Counted from the stretch's first letter, positions 24,081 to 36,149 are shown. The stretch is DNA of 64,000 bases from Delphinapterus leucas (GCF_002288925.2 NW_022098001.1:19059310-19123309), one strand, 5' to 3'. Notes: a model not told the origin generated them from the letters alone. Program-made: numbers and translations.

Positions 24081-25230
24081 ATATTTTTAACCTTAAATGG
24101 AATGGGCCCCAAATACTTGAAATGTTACCATCTTCTTTATCAATGTCTTTCAGAAAATAACTCCCTTAGAGATTCCACTGAGTTTTACTAATAAGGGGCT
24201 GGAAGCCCAGTAATGCAACTTCAAAAAAATATGCAACCCTTCTTTTCAATAAATGTGTTAATTAATGTGAGCCACAAACTTTGCCTTTTAATATTCTTTG
24301 TTCAGCTGGCATAATACAGCTGGGGGTCCTATGATTAAAAGAAATAGTAGGAAGAGTTCTTGAGTGTCCTTGACTATGCCCCCTCCTCCCCCCACTTACC
24401 TTTTAGTGCTGAGGGTCAGGCTGCAGAATGCAAATTTATTTTGTAGATTAGATCTTATTTCTTGTACACCAGGTCTGTGTAGCTGCTTATTTCTAGTATC
24501 TGGGTGAAATAAGTCTAGAAAATGCCAAATAGCCCTATGCAAAGGTGAAAGAAATGAAAAATTATCAAAGAATGTCAAATAAATATGCACACTTATTATA
24601 GTTATTTTTGTGTTTACCATGTAAAACCGTTAGAATATTACTACCCTTTCTGTGGCTCATACGAATTTATATTGATAACTTCTTATTCTAAATAGACGAC
24701 ATGAAAGACCTTTGGATTCAGCTACTTTCCTTTTCAAATTTCACTCTCAAGAAAGTGAAGCCAATGATCATGAATTGGTACAGTGTATATTTTGGACAGA
24801 TTCTTAGGCTCATGACCCAGTTCTGCGACTGCTCAGATTTCTGACTCCTGCCTGGAGCTCATCCAAAAGCACCTAAAAGCCACTTTTTACTGAACCATGG
24901 TGATTTATGGGTCCCATGGATCTGGTTCATCTCAGCAAGGCTAATAATTCATTGAACAACATACCCAGGAAAAGAAAACTTAAAGATGTTTTCTGGCTTT
25001 ATTTAAAATGACTTAGAGCAAGATGCTATTTTGTTCTTTGTGGCAAGTGTTCCTGTTTTAAAGACACAGTACTCCAGTAAGTCTTCCAATTTTGACCAGG
25101 AGTTGCTTTGTGTAATTCAGAAATTACTGATTGAAAATCCTTTAAAGTTTTTTCCTCAATATTTCAAATAGGTGAAGATTTACTGTTATCTAAAGCTTTC
25201 TAATAGGAACATTTTGATTTAAATGGGATT
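24081..25230. other. No recognisable gene
   Basis: AT-rich, nothing assigned. Confidence 0.4.
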
Positions 25231-25233
25231 TGG

Positions 25234-25445
25234 GGGGCTTCCCTGGTGGCGCAGTGGTTGAGAGTCCGCCTGCCGATGCAGGGGACATGGGTTCGCTCCC
25301 CAGTCCGGGAAGATCCCACATGCCGCGGAGCGGCTGGGCCCGTGAGCCATGGCAGCTGAGCCTGCGCGTCCGGAGCCTGTGCTCCGCAACAGGAGAGGCC
25401 ACAACAGTGAGAGGCCCGTGTACCGAAAAAAAAAAAAAAAAAAAA
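25234..25445 (+). mobile_element. Young CHR-type SINE with intact 20-A tail
   Basis: GC-rich tRNA-derived SINE beginning 'ggggcttccctggtggcgca' with B-box region 'gggttcgctccccagtccgg' and ending 'gagaggcccgtgtaccg' plus 20 uninterrupted As (25,426-25,445). CpG dinucleotides are still plentiful. A clean tail and preserved CpGs point to a recent insertion. The short duplication 'gggattt(t)gg' flanks it. From memory this subtype is typical of toothed whales. Confidence 0.9.
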
Positions 25446-25486
25446 GGGATTTTGGTCATATTTGAAACTATCAGTTAAAAATCACT

Positions 25487-25610
25487 GGACTTCCCTGGCT
25501 GTCCAGTGGTTAAGACTCTGTGCTTCCAATGCAGGGGGGATGGGTTTGATCCCTGGTTGAGGAACTAAGATCCCGCATGTCACACAGCATGGCCAAAAGA
25601 AAAAAAAAAA
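25487..25610 (+). mobile_element. Short CHR-type SINE
   Basis: Second SINE only 41 bp after the previous one: 'ggacttccctggctgtccag' head, 'ggtttgatccctggttgagg' B-box region, end 'cacagcatggccaaaag' and an A tail. 'aaatcact' at both ends (about 25,478-25,486 and 25,611-25,618) is the duplication. Confidence 0.85.
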
Positions 25611-25624
25611 AAATCACTTCTTTA

Positions 25625-26735
25625 TAATTCTTAACCAATTGGGTGCTGTTTTTCTTGCACAAATTGAAAAACAATTATTGACCTTAGAGAGGAAACTGCA
25701 TGCCCTGGGTTGGTGATGAGTCCTTTTCATAATTCATTGTACATACTCCAAACCTCGGTGGAAATCTAGAAATACTATGGAGCAAAAGAACAGAGGCTTG
25801 CCTAGTGGGCAGAGAAGTTGGGCAAAATTAGGTTACGGGGCAAATGCTTGGGCTAGAAGCATTTGGGAACAATTAGGGAAAGAAACTGAAAAAACAAAAG
25901 AAAGAAGGGGGATAGAAGCACAAGGTCGTAAGAGGCAAGAGGGCTCATGGGAGGTTAAACTGTAACAGAGGAAAGGGACGTTCATGAACTTAGAAAAGGG
26001 AAAAGTGGGACTAAGTGCTAATTTGTTAAATCTGGAAATGGAAATTGAGGGATGTCAGACGGCATCTGTTGTTTCAGTGAGTAAGATAGGAGACTAGAGT
26101 TCAAAGAGGGGAAATGTTCAGGATAATATTTGTGAATATGATAGAAAGTCAATTAATACTGAAAAAATTGTTGCGTGGAATGAAGGCTGGGGTGAGACTG
26201 CATATCTTACAAGTCTGTAATAGAACAATCAGCTAGGCTATGCTTTGCAAATTCAGGTACCCTTGGGTCTATCAGCTGTGTGCCTAGAATAAACAAAGCT
26301 GTAGGAATAACAGATCATCTTCCTCTAGCATCAGTTTTACTTGAAACATCTGAATGAAATTTTAAGTGCTTAACTGAATGTTTTAAAAATATTTTAATAT
26401 AGACAGAATGAAAATCAGGGTAAATTTTTTAAGATAAATGAGAAACTTCAAACAAATTAAGTGCTTGTGGTAAGCTGCTCTTGATCATAACCCCCAACAC
26501 TCTCAGGACTGCTACATGTAACTGTTCATTTTCTTCTACCCTTGGAGGAATGCCTACAGAAAAGTTTCAGATGCTAGGGAGCTGTAGACAACGTAAGCAG
26601 GAGCAGAGAAAGCAAGAGGGTTGATTTCTCCCTGGGATTGGCAAGGGCTGGAGGCCAATGAGGTGAGGAATTATAAGGTACTTGTGCAAGGCATTAAAGG
26701 TGGCCTTTTACTCCATAGGATAAAGTGATTCTCCC
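25625..26735. other. No recognisable gene
   Basis: Purine-rich on the plus strand around 25,770-26,000. No coding frame recognised. Confidence 0.4.
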
Positions 26736-26739
26736 AATC

Positions 26740-26850
26740 TGTCTGACATAGATATTATATTTATCTGTTTTACAGATTTGGAAACTAAACCTCAGAGTGG
26801 TAAACCATTTGCCTAAGACACATAGTTGATAAGTAACAAGGGAACTAAGT
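26740..26850 (-). mobile_element. MIR SINE fragment
   Basis: 'ctgttttacagatttggaaa', 'ctaaacctcagagtggtaaa', 'tgcctaagacacatagttga' give the antisense MIR core. Confidence 0.7.
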
Positions 26851-29800
26851 GTGGTCAGAAAGGCTCTGATGGCTTAGGAGACGAAGAGGCAACGGAGGGA
26901 CTACAGGTCTTGATGACAATAAAGGCAGGGTCAGCAGGGGCAGGGCCTAGGCAAGGTAGAAAGACATCAAAGGGAGGCACTGTATTTATTGGTTGTTTGA
27001 AACCAAAACGTCATGGTTTAGATTTAACAAAACTCCGTAAGCACCATTCAAAAAAATCAAATCAGCCTTATATCTCCCACCAGCTATTTAGGGTGGCTGT
27101 TCCTTTGCCTCATTTTTCTTTCCTGGAGGACAGAAACTTCAATAAGACTGAAATTTCCTTCTGTTATGCAACAATCACAAATTAAGAAAATGGAGTAAAC
27201 TACATTGGATTAGTAAGCAGTGAAGTTTTTCTGCACACCATTATTTGGGGAAAAGCACAATCTCTAGCAAATTGTATCTTCTTGCTTCTTAATAACATAC
27301 ATATAGTATGCCAAAGATTTGGGACCTGTGAGAGCTTCTGTTCCTCCCAGTTACACATCATTGTGTTGCCTGTGGTCAGGCTCCCTCATTACTTTAAAAG
27401 ACTTTTTCCACATTAAGAGCAACCTTTTCAATCTCTTGGGGATTTCAAATTATTATTTTTGTTACTGTTCATTTAATATGTATTTACTGAGCACAAGCTG
27501 CATTTTAAACATTGTGCTATTTGGGGGGCAGGGGGCAGTGGAGGGAGGCACTAAGAGACTTGTTTACAACCCAGGACTCATCTTTAACTGCTACCTAGTT
27601 TACCTACAAATCAGACTTAAACCTGTTTTCTAATAGATGGAAATCCTAAATTATCAATAGTAAGGTCAAATAAAGGAGTTTGCAGTAGGCCTGGTTGGTC
27701 CATTTTGGAGCCTGGTGTTTCCAGAGAAGCAGGATTCCAGAGAGTGAAGAGTCAGGCAGAGGACTTGGGGGACTAGGTATGAAGTAAAATCACTGTGTGC
27801 AGCAGAGCTGGAAGGTCACAATAAAATTCCCACAAATTAGGGAGGTTAAAGATGCACTTGGTGTGCTTTAAAATGCATTCATGAGCTGTGCGCCATACAG
27901 GTGAGAATCAACCAGGGCAGCTCCATCCTTACCCATGATTCCCTTCCTCAGTTCAACCCATCAGCAGTAGCAGGTACAGATTAAAAATAGCAACAGTAGC
28001 TCTATGTTGGCTAATCCTACTCCAGAGAGGCGACTATGTCTATATACATTAAATGACTTTACCAAAAAATGTCCATTTGAAATGATGGACAGGAAATGAA
28101 ATTTCCTGGCAAAGGAAGTGGTGAATGCTGATTAGAAGACACTGTCTTTCATGAACTCAGTAGACTTCTCTATTAAAAATAAGAAGCAATCTTATTGCTT
28201 TGTCTGGGAACCAATATTTCCAGATTCTTTTGATATATTTGTCTAAACAGTGGAGGCTGAGTGGAGAAATGTTACTGATTTTCAGATTAGACAAGTTAAT
28301 TGTTATTACAGAATCGACCAACTTAACAAGTGTGTATCTGAGTTGACCAGAAGTACCTCACCTCATGCAAATCAGTTTCCCAATTAAAAGAATTTCTGAG
28401 ATCACATCATTTTGTTTAAGGTAAATGGACTAGCTTTTGATGTAAAATACCAAAATCATAATTAAGACTAAGAAATGTGAATGATCCATAATGTATTTTG
28501 AAAGCCAAGTAGGTAAAAATCCAAAAATTTAATCATTCAAGAGCAGTAATGCAGAAATGTCATGAAGAACATAAATATTGAATTCACAAAATACCATCTG
28601 ACAGACATTTCAGGTGAATGGTAGCAGTGTGAGTCCAATAACAAGAACAAGAAACAATTATAAAATCTAGGGGGCCCTCCAGTCCTTTCCATTAGACATT
28701 TACATGACAAGTCTGAAGATGTCTTAATAGGAAGTTTGGAGATTTTATCAGAATGACATTTTCCTTCACAGACTCTAAGGAATGAGACATGTATGCCATT
28801 GGTGCAGGTATTGAGATTAAATATCCTCCATAGGGTTGTGCAACATTCATTAAACATTCTGGTGTGCAAACTATGTTCTAAGTGTTGGGATAACTCTGAA
28901 AAATCTACTTAAGCTATTTTTTAATCTTTAAGTGGAAAAAAGAGGTGTGGGGAGAGAGGCAGTGTGAAAACGGCACTAAGAGGGATACGCTGGGAAAATA
29001 CTGGAAAATCAAAAGGGTTTCTAAAAACTTGGGCAAATTTAATAACTATGCTTAGGAGAGGCAATTTAGAAATCACGACTATAGAAGCCCCTGTATTGTG
29101 TGAGGCGCCATTGCATGAGCAAGGATGGTGTGAAAAGGGACATCCCAGGCTGCCACCATGGCTGACCTGGGTGGATAACGGAGGATCAGTAAATATTTCT
29201 TACAAATCTTCCTATTAGATTGCCAGTTGTGGTAACATATTTGTAATTTTTGAAAAGCAATTAGGTCAGGAAAAGATTTTCTAGAGTTTCTGAAGGTTTT
29301 GGGGTTGAGGATGAGGGCTACCATGACCAGGATGGGGGCTCTGAAGCCCAGCCCTCTCCCCTCCCAGCCTTGTGTCAGCACTGGTGGTTTTGGTGAAGAT
29401 TAAAGGAGAAGCACACACAAAGCATCTTCATTCTACCTGGTACAAATAAGAGCTATCCTGATCACCAACATCTTTTTCATCATCACTCATAAACTGCTGG
29501 GATATATATGAGACGAATGGTGAAAACTTAATATTTAAACAAAGAATTTAAAATGAAGAGGAGAGTTACAAAAACAAGACCAGAATGAGCAGCCAACTCT
29601 CAAGAGCCAGGTTCCAATGAAGAGTACACATGCCAAGGGAAAGGGTCCCCAGCCTTTCCTGTCAGCAGGCAAGTTCAGGGGAGAGTAGACTAGAGCATAT
29701 TTCTCAAAGGGTGCCCACCACATTCACCTGAGATGTTCTGTTGGAAAGGTGGATGTCTTCAAATCACTTCCCAGGCACCCCAACTCAGGAGTGCAACAAA

Positions 29801-30610
29801 GCACAAATGGGAAAGGAGCCACTGTCAGCAGGGGCGACTCATGGGGATGTCAGGACTCACTTGTTGCTCTCAAACTACTCAGCTTCACAGACCTCTGAGT
29901 TTTCCTGAACTTCTCTGTTGCTCTGGTAGTATGAGAACACATTTCCCAAGGGAAAGGCCTTGTGGAGGGATTGCTTCTTCTCCATGGCATGGAGATCTCC
30001 TGTCCATCTTTGCCCTGTGGGAGAAGGCTGTGGCAGAGGCCCCTGGCCTGGGGGTTCAGTGCCTGGGAATCCCACTCAAGCCCATGCCAGGGGGGTCTGG
30101 CAGGCAGTCCCTACCTCATTGACATGCAGGGCCACAAGCTCAGTGGAACCATTGTTGGCAGTTGGCACCACCTTCATGAAGCTCACTTTGCTGGGGTCCT
30201 ACTCCTTTGAGAGGCAAAGTGCTGCTGCTGAACCCTTCTCAAGCCCAGCTCCATGGTCCCCAATGGGGAGGCTGCTGGGGCTGCAGCTCTCGGGACATGT
30301 TCTGGGCTCTAGGTGTTGGTTTGGTCATTCCCCAGTCTGTCACTGGGCCAAGGGACAGCACCATGCTGGACACCTCACCATGCCTCTGGTCCAGCTTATA
30401 TCAAAGCTGGGGTTACAAATAACACCCAATGCCCAGAGCTCTGCGGATGACATAAACTCAAACAGGAAGAACAATACCTGGCATGAGGTTCGCTCTCAAC
30501 CCACATGAGCCCTGTCACAGGCCACCTGGCCTGCTGCCTCTTCCCCCCAACCCATCACTATTCTTCCTTATGTCCTTAAGTAATGACAGACAATGAGACT
30601 TGAGGATTGT
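26851..30610. other. No recognisable gene; moderately GC-rich from 29.7 kb
   Basis: No coding region I can name. From 29,730 the base composition rises and longer open frames appear on both strands (for example 29,960-30,508, plus), but they overlap each other and match no family I know. The minus strand at about 30,190-30,130 reads [20 protein letters not shown], which looks protein-like, but the frame is broken around it; a decayed retrocopy is possible. Confidence 0.35.
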
Positions 30611-30619
30611 TCTTAACTC

Positions 30620-30915
30620 AACTAAGGGGCTTGGCATGTTCTGTTTTCTCCACCTGGAACAGTCACAGAATTGGCTTCAGGCCTTTGCTCAAAGGTCGCC
30701 TTCTCAGGAAGTTGCCCCTGGATGCTCTGTCTAAAGTTCCCTCACTACATTCCTATCCTTGTCCTGATTTTCTCTCTTTAGCATTGACTGCTGACTATGA
30801 GTTCTATCTTCCCCACTAACACCATAAAAGCCATGGGTTTGTCTGTTTTGTTCACTGCTATTTCCCAAGCACCTAAGATATGGAGGCACTGAATGGAGTT
30901 CAATTAGTGCTCCCT
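30620..30915 (+). mobile_element. L2 (LINE2) 3' end
   Basis: Well-ordered L2 3' sequence: 'ctccacctggaacagtcaca', 'ggcctttgctcaaaggtcgc', 'cttctcaggaagttgcccct', 'tctgttttgttcactgctat', 'cccaagcacctaagatatgg'. Confidence 0.75.
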
Positions 30916-32095
30916 CAATCCTGTGAGATGCATCCATCCCACCCTCTGCTGCCATGGGTGTTTGGGGGATGGGGGTGGGAGGGGAGGCACAGCCCTGATC
31001 CTGAGAAACAAGGCCCTGCCCCTCTGAGAGTTCATGGGCCACCAAATCAAGCAGAAAATAATGAAAATAGACAAATTTATAAACTCTGGTAACCTATGGA
31101 AAAAAAGTGCAAAGCACTACATGGGGCCAGCCCCACGGCAGGCCGTTTGCAGAATAATCACAATGGTACTCTGAGGTATGTGTTACAGTTATCACTAAGG
31201 ACCCTGGCTAAGATCCCTGATGCAAACCCAGATCTTCCTGTCCTAACCTCACAGCTGATTAGCTCTTCTTTGTTCTTCATCCTTGGAGAGAAGGTTAACA
31301 GTCATACTTTTTAGTTGCAGGCCAACAGGCAGCGCCCCCCCCCCCACAACTCCCCTCCATTCTTTTGTCCCTTGCTGGGGTCTTTCATTGTACTGACTTG
31401 AAGCCACCAAGCCCAGAAGTTTGAGCCCCTCCCCAGGGATAAGGCTTGTTGGGATAAGGGAGATTTCACTCCCTCGGAAGAGAGGATTCAGTCCACTTTT
31501 GAGGGGTGAGGGATTCCTGTCTTTCTGCAGCCCTTGGTGCTGTTTCATTTCCCTCTTCTTTCAGCAAACACATGCCTGGGATCTGAGGGGAGGCTGACTA
31601 AAGGCTGAACTCAGTGCTCATGGCTCCAAACCTGCTGGTGTCATCTGAGGCAGACCCAGAGGGCCTGATATCAACTGCTGACCCAAGGCAGCTCTCACTC
31701 ATCCATATTTCAGGGCTAAGGGTCACATGCACTATCTTGCTGTTGTATCCTGATGGCAGTCTTAACTAAATCACTCTCGTCTTGCAGAAAGGCATGAAGA
31801 CTCCAAGCAGTTAAGTCACTTGCTCACAAATAGCTCCTGCTCCTCCTAAACGCCGCCTTAACTGCATTTCAAACTACCTTTGGTCCACACAGGGTGGGGG
31901 AATTAAAGGGTGAGCCTCTGAGCATTGTACAGTAGGACTAATGCTCAATTCTCAAACCAAGTTTCATAGATAGGGAAACCTACTCTGCAGGTCTAGCCTC
32001 ACAATTTGAAAAGCAAGATAGGAGATAAGACTACAAAGAAGACAGGGTCGCTTCCAGGAAAAACCAAGTACCCGCTAACATGGGACCTAGCATTA
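30916..32095. other. No recognisable gene
   Basis: An 11-C run lies at 31,335-31,345. Weak antisense MIR-like text appears at 31,150-31,240 and 31,780-31,840. Nothing else assigned. Confidence 0.4.
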
Positions 32096-32099
32096 ACAA

Positions 32100-32250
32100 A
32101 TCCTATCAAACAGCAGCATATACCGGGCCCAGCGCTAAACTATCGAATCTAAATGACCACACCAGGAAGGAATTCCAGAGAAGGTAAGTAACCGGCGCCA
32201 GGGTGGCACAGCAAGTCAGCAGTGGGGTCGGGATTTAGCCAGCGCAAAAG
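32100..32250 (-). mobile_element. MIR SINE fragment
   Basis: 'agagaaggtaagtaaccggc', 'gtggcacagcaagtcagcag' and 'tcgggatttagccagcg' follow the antisense MIR core. Diverged, next to the CpG island. Confidence 0.5.
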
Positions 32251-32374
32251 GGTGGAGAACACCGCTGGAGACCTAGGCCCAGAAAATGCGAGGCCCAGGC
32301 AGGGTTGGGGACGGACACAGCGCAGTGGCAAAGCCCGACCTTGCTAGGGATTGTGCTCGTGTGCAAGCACTTAC

Positions 32375-32850
32375 CGGGGTGCAGCTGAGCGCGCACTGCG
32401 CGTGCTCGTACCAATGCGCCGAGAGAGCGGTGAGAGCGCGAGGCACATGGTGGCGAGCACGAGCCACATGGCCTCGGGGACCTACGTCCAGCTGCCAGCC
32501 CCAGCAACCAGCTGCCGCGGCGCCCAGCCAGGCCAGGTAGAGCAGCCCCCGAATGACAGCACCGTGAGGCGCCGCAGCAGCGCCAGCCACCGGTTCGGCC
32601 ACAGGGCGGCGACTAACTCACTCACTGTGAGTGCAGGTCCAGCAGCAAGGAGCGCGCGCGCGGCAAAGAGGGTACGCGGCTGCAATCTGGGCTTGGGCTG
32701 CTGGACGACGGGGTGGGCCAGGCCTAGCAAGGCCGAGCCCCTCAAGACAGGCCGCTGCCCCCGGACCCAGCCAACATCGCCCCCGTCTTTCCCAGAGCCG
32801 CGCCGGTTTCCGCATAGGCACCGCCTCACTTCTGACGTTTTACTTCCGCT
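32375..32850 (-). other. Candidate first exon on the minus strand
   Basis: The minus strand is GC-rich and ends at 32,375 in a consensus splice donor (CCCCG followed by gtaagt, donor GT at 32,374-32,373). An ATG at 32,469 in a fair context gives MWLVLATMCLALSPLSRR..., 31 codons up to the donor, with a hydrophobic signal-peptide-like start. In another frame from 32,602 there is an alanine- and leucine-rich hydrophobic reading (MAEPVAGAAAAPHGAV...) through the same donor. I cannot tell which, if either, is translated, and recognise neither protein. Conservation across mammals or RNA reads spanning the donor would decide. Confidence 0.3.
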
Positions 32851-32914
32851 GAGCCTTGGGCGCCACCAGAGCATCGCGGAATTAGAACAGCTGGGGACAC
32901 GTAGTGGGCTGGAT

Positions 32915-33110
32915 CCGGAAGTGGCTACTCAGGGAGACGCCATGACAGGTTGCTGCCGGAAAAAGAGGCTGGGCGCCGCCATGACAGAAAGGGCTTGAAA
33001 GGGCTAAAGGCGGCCTGTCTACCCTGCCACGCCGGACTGAGACCGGAAAAAACGAGGCAAGCCGGGGCGCCGTGACAACCTGAACCGGAAAAGGCGAGTC
33101 CTCCTCCGAG
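32915..33110 (+). repeat. About 42-bp promoter repeat with CCGGAA and CCATGACA motifs
   Basis: CCGGAA occurs at 32,915, 32,956, 33,043 and 33,085, that is, 41 and 42 bp apart within two pairs. Between them lies CCATGACA (32,940; 32,979) or CCGTGACA (33,070) at similar offsets. The units are therefore imperfect tandem copies of about 42 bp, separated in the middle by 33,000-33,040. CCGGAA is the core of ETS-family sites. Confidence 0.75.
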
Positions 33111-33220
33111 ACTACACGGCACCGGCTTATCTGGTTCACGAAGGACGGAACTTGTACACTTCGGAGGCAGGGCCTGTCAGGGGAAAGCTGGTGTTCAGGG
33201 GGCGGGGCTTGCTATGAGGT

Positions 33221-34390
33221 GGGGCTTGTGTCTCCTGCTGAAAGCCTCCGCCTTCAGGGTCCTGGGGAGGGCTCAGGACTGGCAGGCTTAAAAAGCTAAC
33301 ACAGGACACAGCCACACATGACAAGAGCCATCATGCAGTAGATAATAATTACTCACAAAATTACTACTTTAACATAAAATATGAAAAATCGGTGTTTATT
33401 TGAAATGATGTATTTTTTCTGTATTATTTACTTTCCAGTTACATAAATGCTATTGTTTGAACAAAACCAAGATAGTATTGTAATACTAATAGAAAAAGGT
33501 ATATCAATATGTTTATAGTGTTTCTGCTCTCTGATACAGAATTTATGAGCTATATTTTCAACTGTTTATTGGATATTGAATTTTCTGTTACATTGCATGT
33601 TCTTAAGATTCTTAAAATACATATGTGTAAGACTTTGCAAAAGGAGAATGTAAATGCAATAGAACTTGGATAATATTCTATATTTAATAAAATAACGATG
33701 ATGTTTCTTTCTTTCCCGTTACACAGTAGGATATTTTTACTCTTTCACTCTTCTTTTCCAATTATGCTTATATGAACAGACTGCGACCTTTAGAACATCC
33801 TTTTCTTTTATGTAGTTATAAAACTAAGGCAAAGATGACATCATTCTGACTTGCTCTTATCAAGTTCACAATTCTTGATTCTTGGTGTCATTCCAATGTG
33901 ATGACATCAAGCTAAATATCCTCTCAAGTAAAGCCTTTCTTTACTTACTAACAACAACAAGCTTTTTGACTTGTAGGATTTTGTTTCTAGTTCTCCGAAG
34001 CAGGTTTGTTTTGTAGACCAGCTTATTTATCAATCAAGCCTTTGCATCTATAAATTCATCATATGCTGCTATCGGTGTCCAAAATGTTTGTAGATTTTTG
34101 AACACTCAGAAGCACGTGGGATATCAACATACATTAAACCTCCCTTTCTCCGGGAGAATGGTTTTAAAGCATAGAGGTAATTTGAAGTTGTGAAATCAGA
34201 GTTGGATTCCAAATAGTTACATTTTTAGGAAAGAAACTGAGAATTTTTTGTTTAGTTTGACTGCCCTTTCTTGGTGACATTTTGAATTCTAAAGCAGGCT
34301 TATTTCAAAAAAATGAGTAATTTTTTGCCATATGAATTTTTGTCACAACCTACACATAGTGTTCAACAACTTAGGGGCAATTGGTTCATC
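33221..34390. other. AT-rich, no recognisable gene
   Basis: The composition changes abruptly from GC-rich to AT-rich near 33,320. No coding frame or repeat assigned. Confidence 0.4.
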
Positions 34391-35409
34391 CTTGTCTTGT
34401 GCTTTTGGTGTCATATGCAAGAAATTGCTACCAAGACCAATATCAAGGAGCTTATTCTCTCTGTTTTCTTCTAGGGTTTTTACAGTTTCAGGTCTTATGT
34501 TCAAGTCCTTAATCCATTTCAAGTTAATTTTTGTGAGTGGTGTAAGATAGAAGTTCAATTTCATTCTTTTGCTTTTGGTATTCAGTTTTCCCAACACCAT
34601 TTGTTGAAGAGACTACCTTTCCCCATTGGGTATTCTTAGCTCCCATGTCAAATATTTGTTGACCATATATGCATGGGTTTTTTTCTGGGTGCTGGTGGCC
34701 TTATGGAATGAGTTAGGAAGAATCCCCTCTGCTTCTGTCTTCTGAAAGAGATGTAGACGTACTAATTGGTATACTTTCTTCCTTATAGGTTTGGTAGATT
34801 TTACCAGTGAACTTGTCTGGGTCTGGTGCTTTCTGTTTTGGAAGGTTGTTCATTATTGATTCAATTTCTGTAATAGATAAATGCCCATTCAGATTGTCTG
34901 TTTCTTCTTGTGTGAGTCTTGGCAGATTATGTCTTTCAAGGAATTGGTTCATTTCATTCAGCTTATCAAATTTGGGGGCATAGAGTTGTTCAAAGCATTC
35001 CTCTATTATCCTTGTAATGTCTATGAGATCTGTAGTGATGTTCCCTCTCTCACTTCTGATGTTAGTAATTTGTGTCCTCTTTCTTTTTTATCAGTTAGCT
35101 GGCTAGAAGCTTATCAATTTGATTGATCTTTTTCAAAGAACCACCTTTTGGTTTTGTTAATCTTCTTTATTGATTTCCTGTTTTCAACTTCATTGATTTC
35201 TGCTCTAATTGTTATTTCTGCTTACTATGGATTTATTTTGCTGTTCTTTTTCTAGTTTCCTAAGGTGGAAACTTAGGTTACTGATTTTAGATCTTTCTTC
35301 TTTTCTAATATATACATTTATATATAAAAATTTTCTCTAAGCACTACTTTTGCTGCATTGTAACAATTTTGATACCTTGTTTGTTTTCATTTTCTTCTAG
35401 TTCAAAATA

Positions 35410-35857
35410 TTGGGTTGGCCAGAAAGTTCATTTGATTAATGAATATGTTCAATAAAATTATTGGTGAAAATGAAAAATGTGTCTTTTACACACACTTACT
35501 AGAGAATGGACTTGAGGATATGGGGAGGGGGAAGGGTAAACTGTGACAAAGCGAGAGAGAGGCATGGACATATTATACACTACCAAACGTAAAATAGATA
35601 GCTAGTGGGAAGCAGCCGCATAGTACAGGGAGATCAGCTCGGTGCTTTGTGACCACCTGGAGGGGTGGGATAGGGAGGGTGGGAGGGAGGGAGACGCAAG
35701 AGGGAAGAGATGTGGGAACGTATGTATATATATAACTGATTCATTTTGTTGTGAAGCAGAAACTAACACACCATTGTAAAGCAATTATACTCCAATAAAG
35801 ATGTTAAAAATAATTTGTCTTTTACTTAAAACATAATGAACTTTTTGGCTAACTCAA
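35410..35857. mobile_element. Mariner-type MITE inside L1-E
   Basis: Starts 'ttgggttggccagaaagttc' and ends 'gaactttttggctaactcaa', imperfect inverted repeats of the mariner type known in ruminant and cetacean genomes. The host L1 reads through on both sides ('ttcaaaata' then 'ttttaaaatttctc'). TA precedes the left end; the right TA has become TG. Little transposon sequence is left between the ends, and an L1 3' end has inserted in it. Confidence 0.75.
35505..35813 (+). mobile_element. 5'-truncated L1 3'UTR inside the mariner-type element
   Basis: Plus-strand L1 3'UTR starting 'agagaatggacttgaggata', nearly identical in order to the 3'UTR at 45,877, and ending 'tatactccaataaagatgtt' with a short A tail. 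'tgtcttttac' occurs directly before (about 35,479-35,489) and after (about 35,817-35,825), the target-site duplication. Confidence 0.85.
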
Positions 35858-36149
35858 TGTTTTAAAATTTCTCTTGAGATTTCTTCTCTGACCCATATGT
35901 CCTTTAGAAGTATGTTGTTTAATCTCTGTGTTTTTGGATTTTTTTCAGTTATCTCTCTGTTATTGATTTCTAATTTAATTCCATTTTGGTCTGAGAGAAG
36001 ACAATATGTGATTTCTATTTTTATAAATTTTTAAGGTGTGTTTTTTGGCCCCAAATGTAGTCTATTTTGTTGAAATGGTCCCTGTGAGCTTTAGAAGAAT
36101 TGTAATCAGCTGTTGTTGGATGAAGTAATCTATACATATCTATTATAAC

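Larger units (their letters stand above)
32280..33220. promoter_or_regulatory. CpG island, probable promoter
   Basis: Strikingly dense in CpG compared with everything else outside young repeats: 'gagcgcgcactgcgcgtgct', 'gcgcgcgcggcaaagagggt', 'cgccgtgacaacctgaaccgg' and many more. It contains a tgacgt CRE half (32,833-32,838), an inverted ETS site acttccgc (32,842-32,849), CCGGAAGTG (32,915) and further CCGGAA sites, and 'gggggcggggc' (SP1/KLF type, near 33,198). There is no TATA box at a sensible place. This composition is typical of broadly expressed promoters; both strands could be transcribed. Which gene it serves is not visible. Confidence 0.8.

Noticed and set aside
29960..30508. A 182-codon plus-strand gene
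   Set aside because: Overlapping open frames of similar length occur on both strands; no domain, signal or family resemblance, and no splice or promoter context.
31335..31345. C11 run as a functional site
   Set aside because: An isolated homopolymer with no partner runs or motif context.
32351..32998. A 215-codon plus-strand protein in the CpG island
   Set aside because: Arginine-, alanine- and serine-rich composition is what GC-rich DNA gives in any frame; several frames on both strands are equally open.
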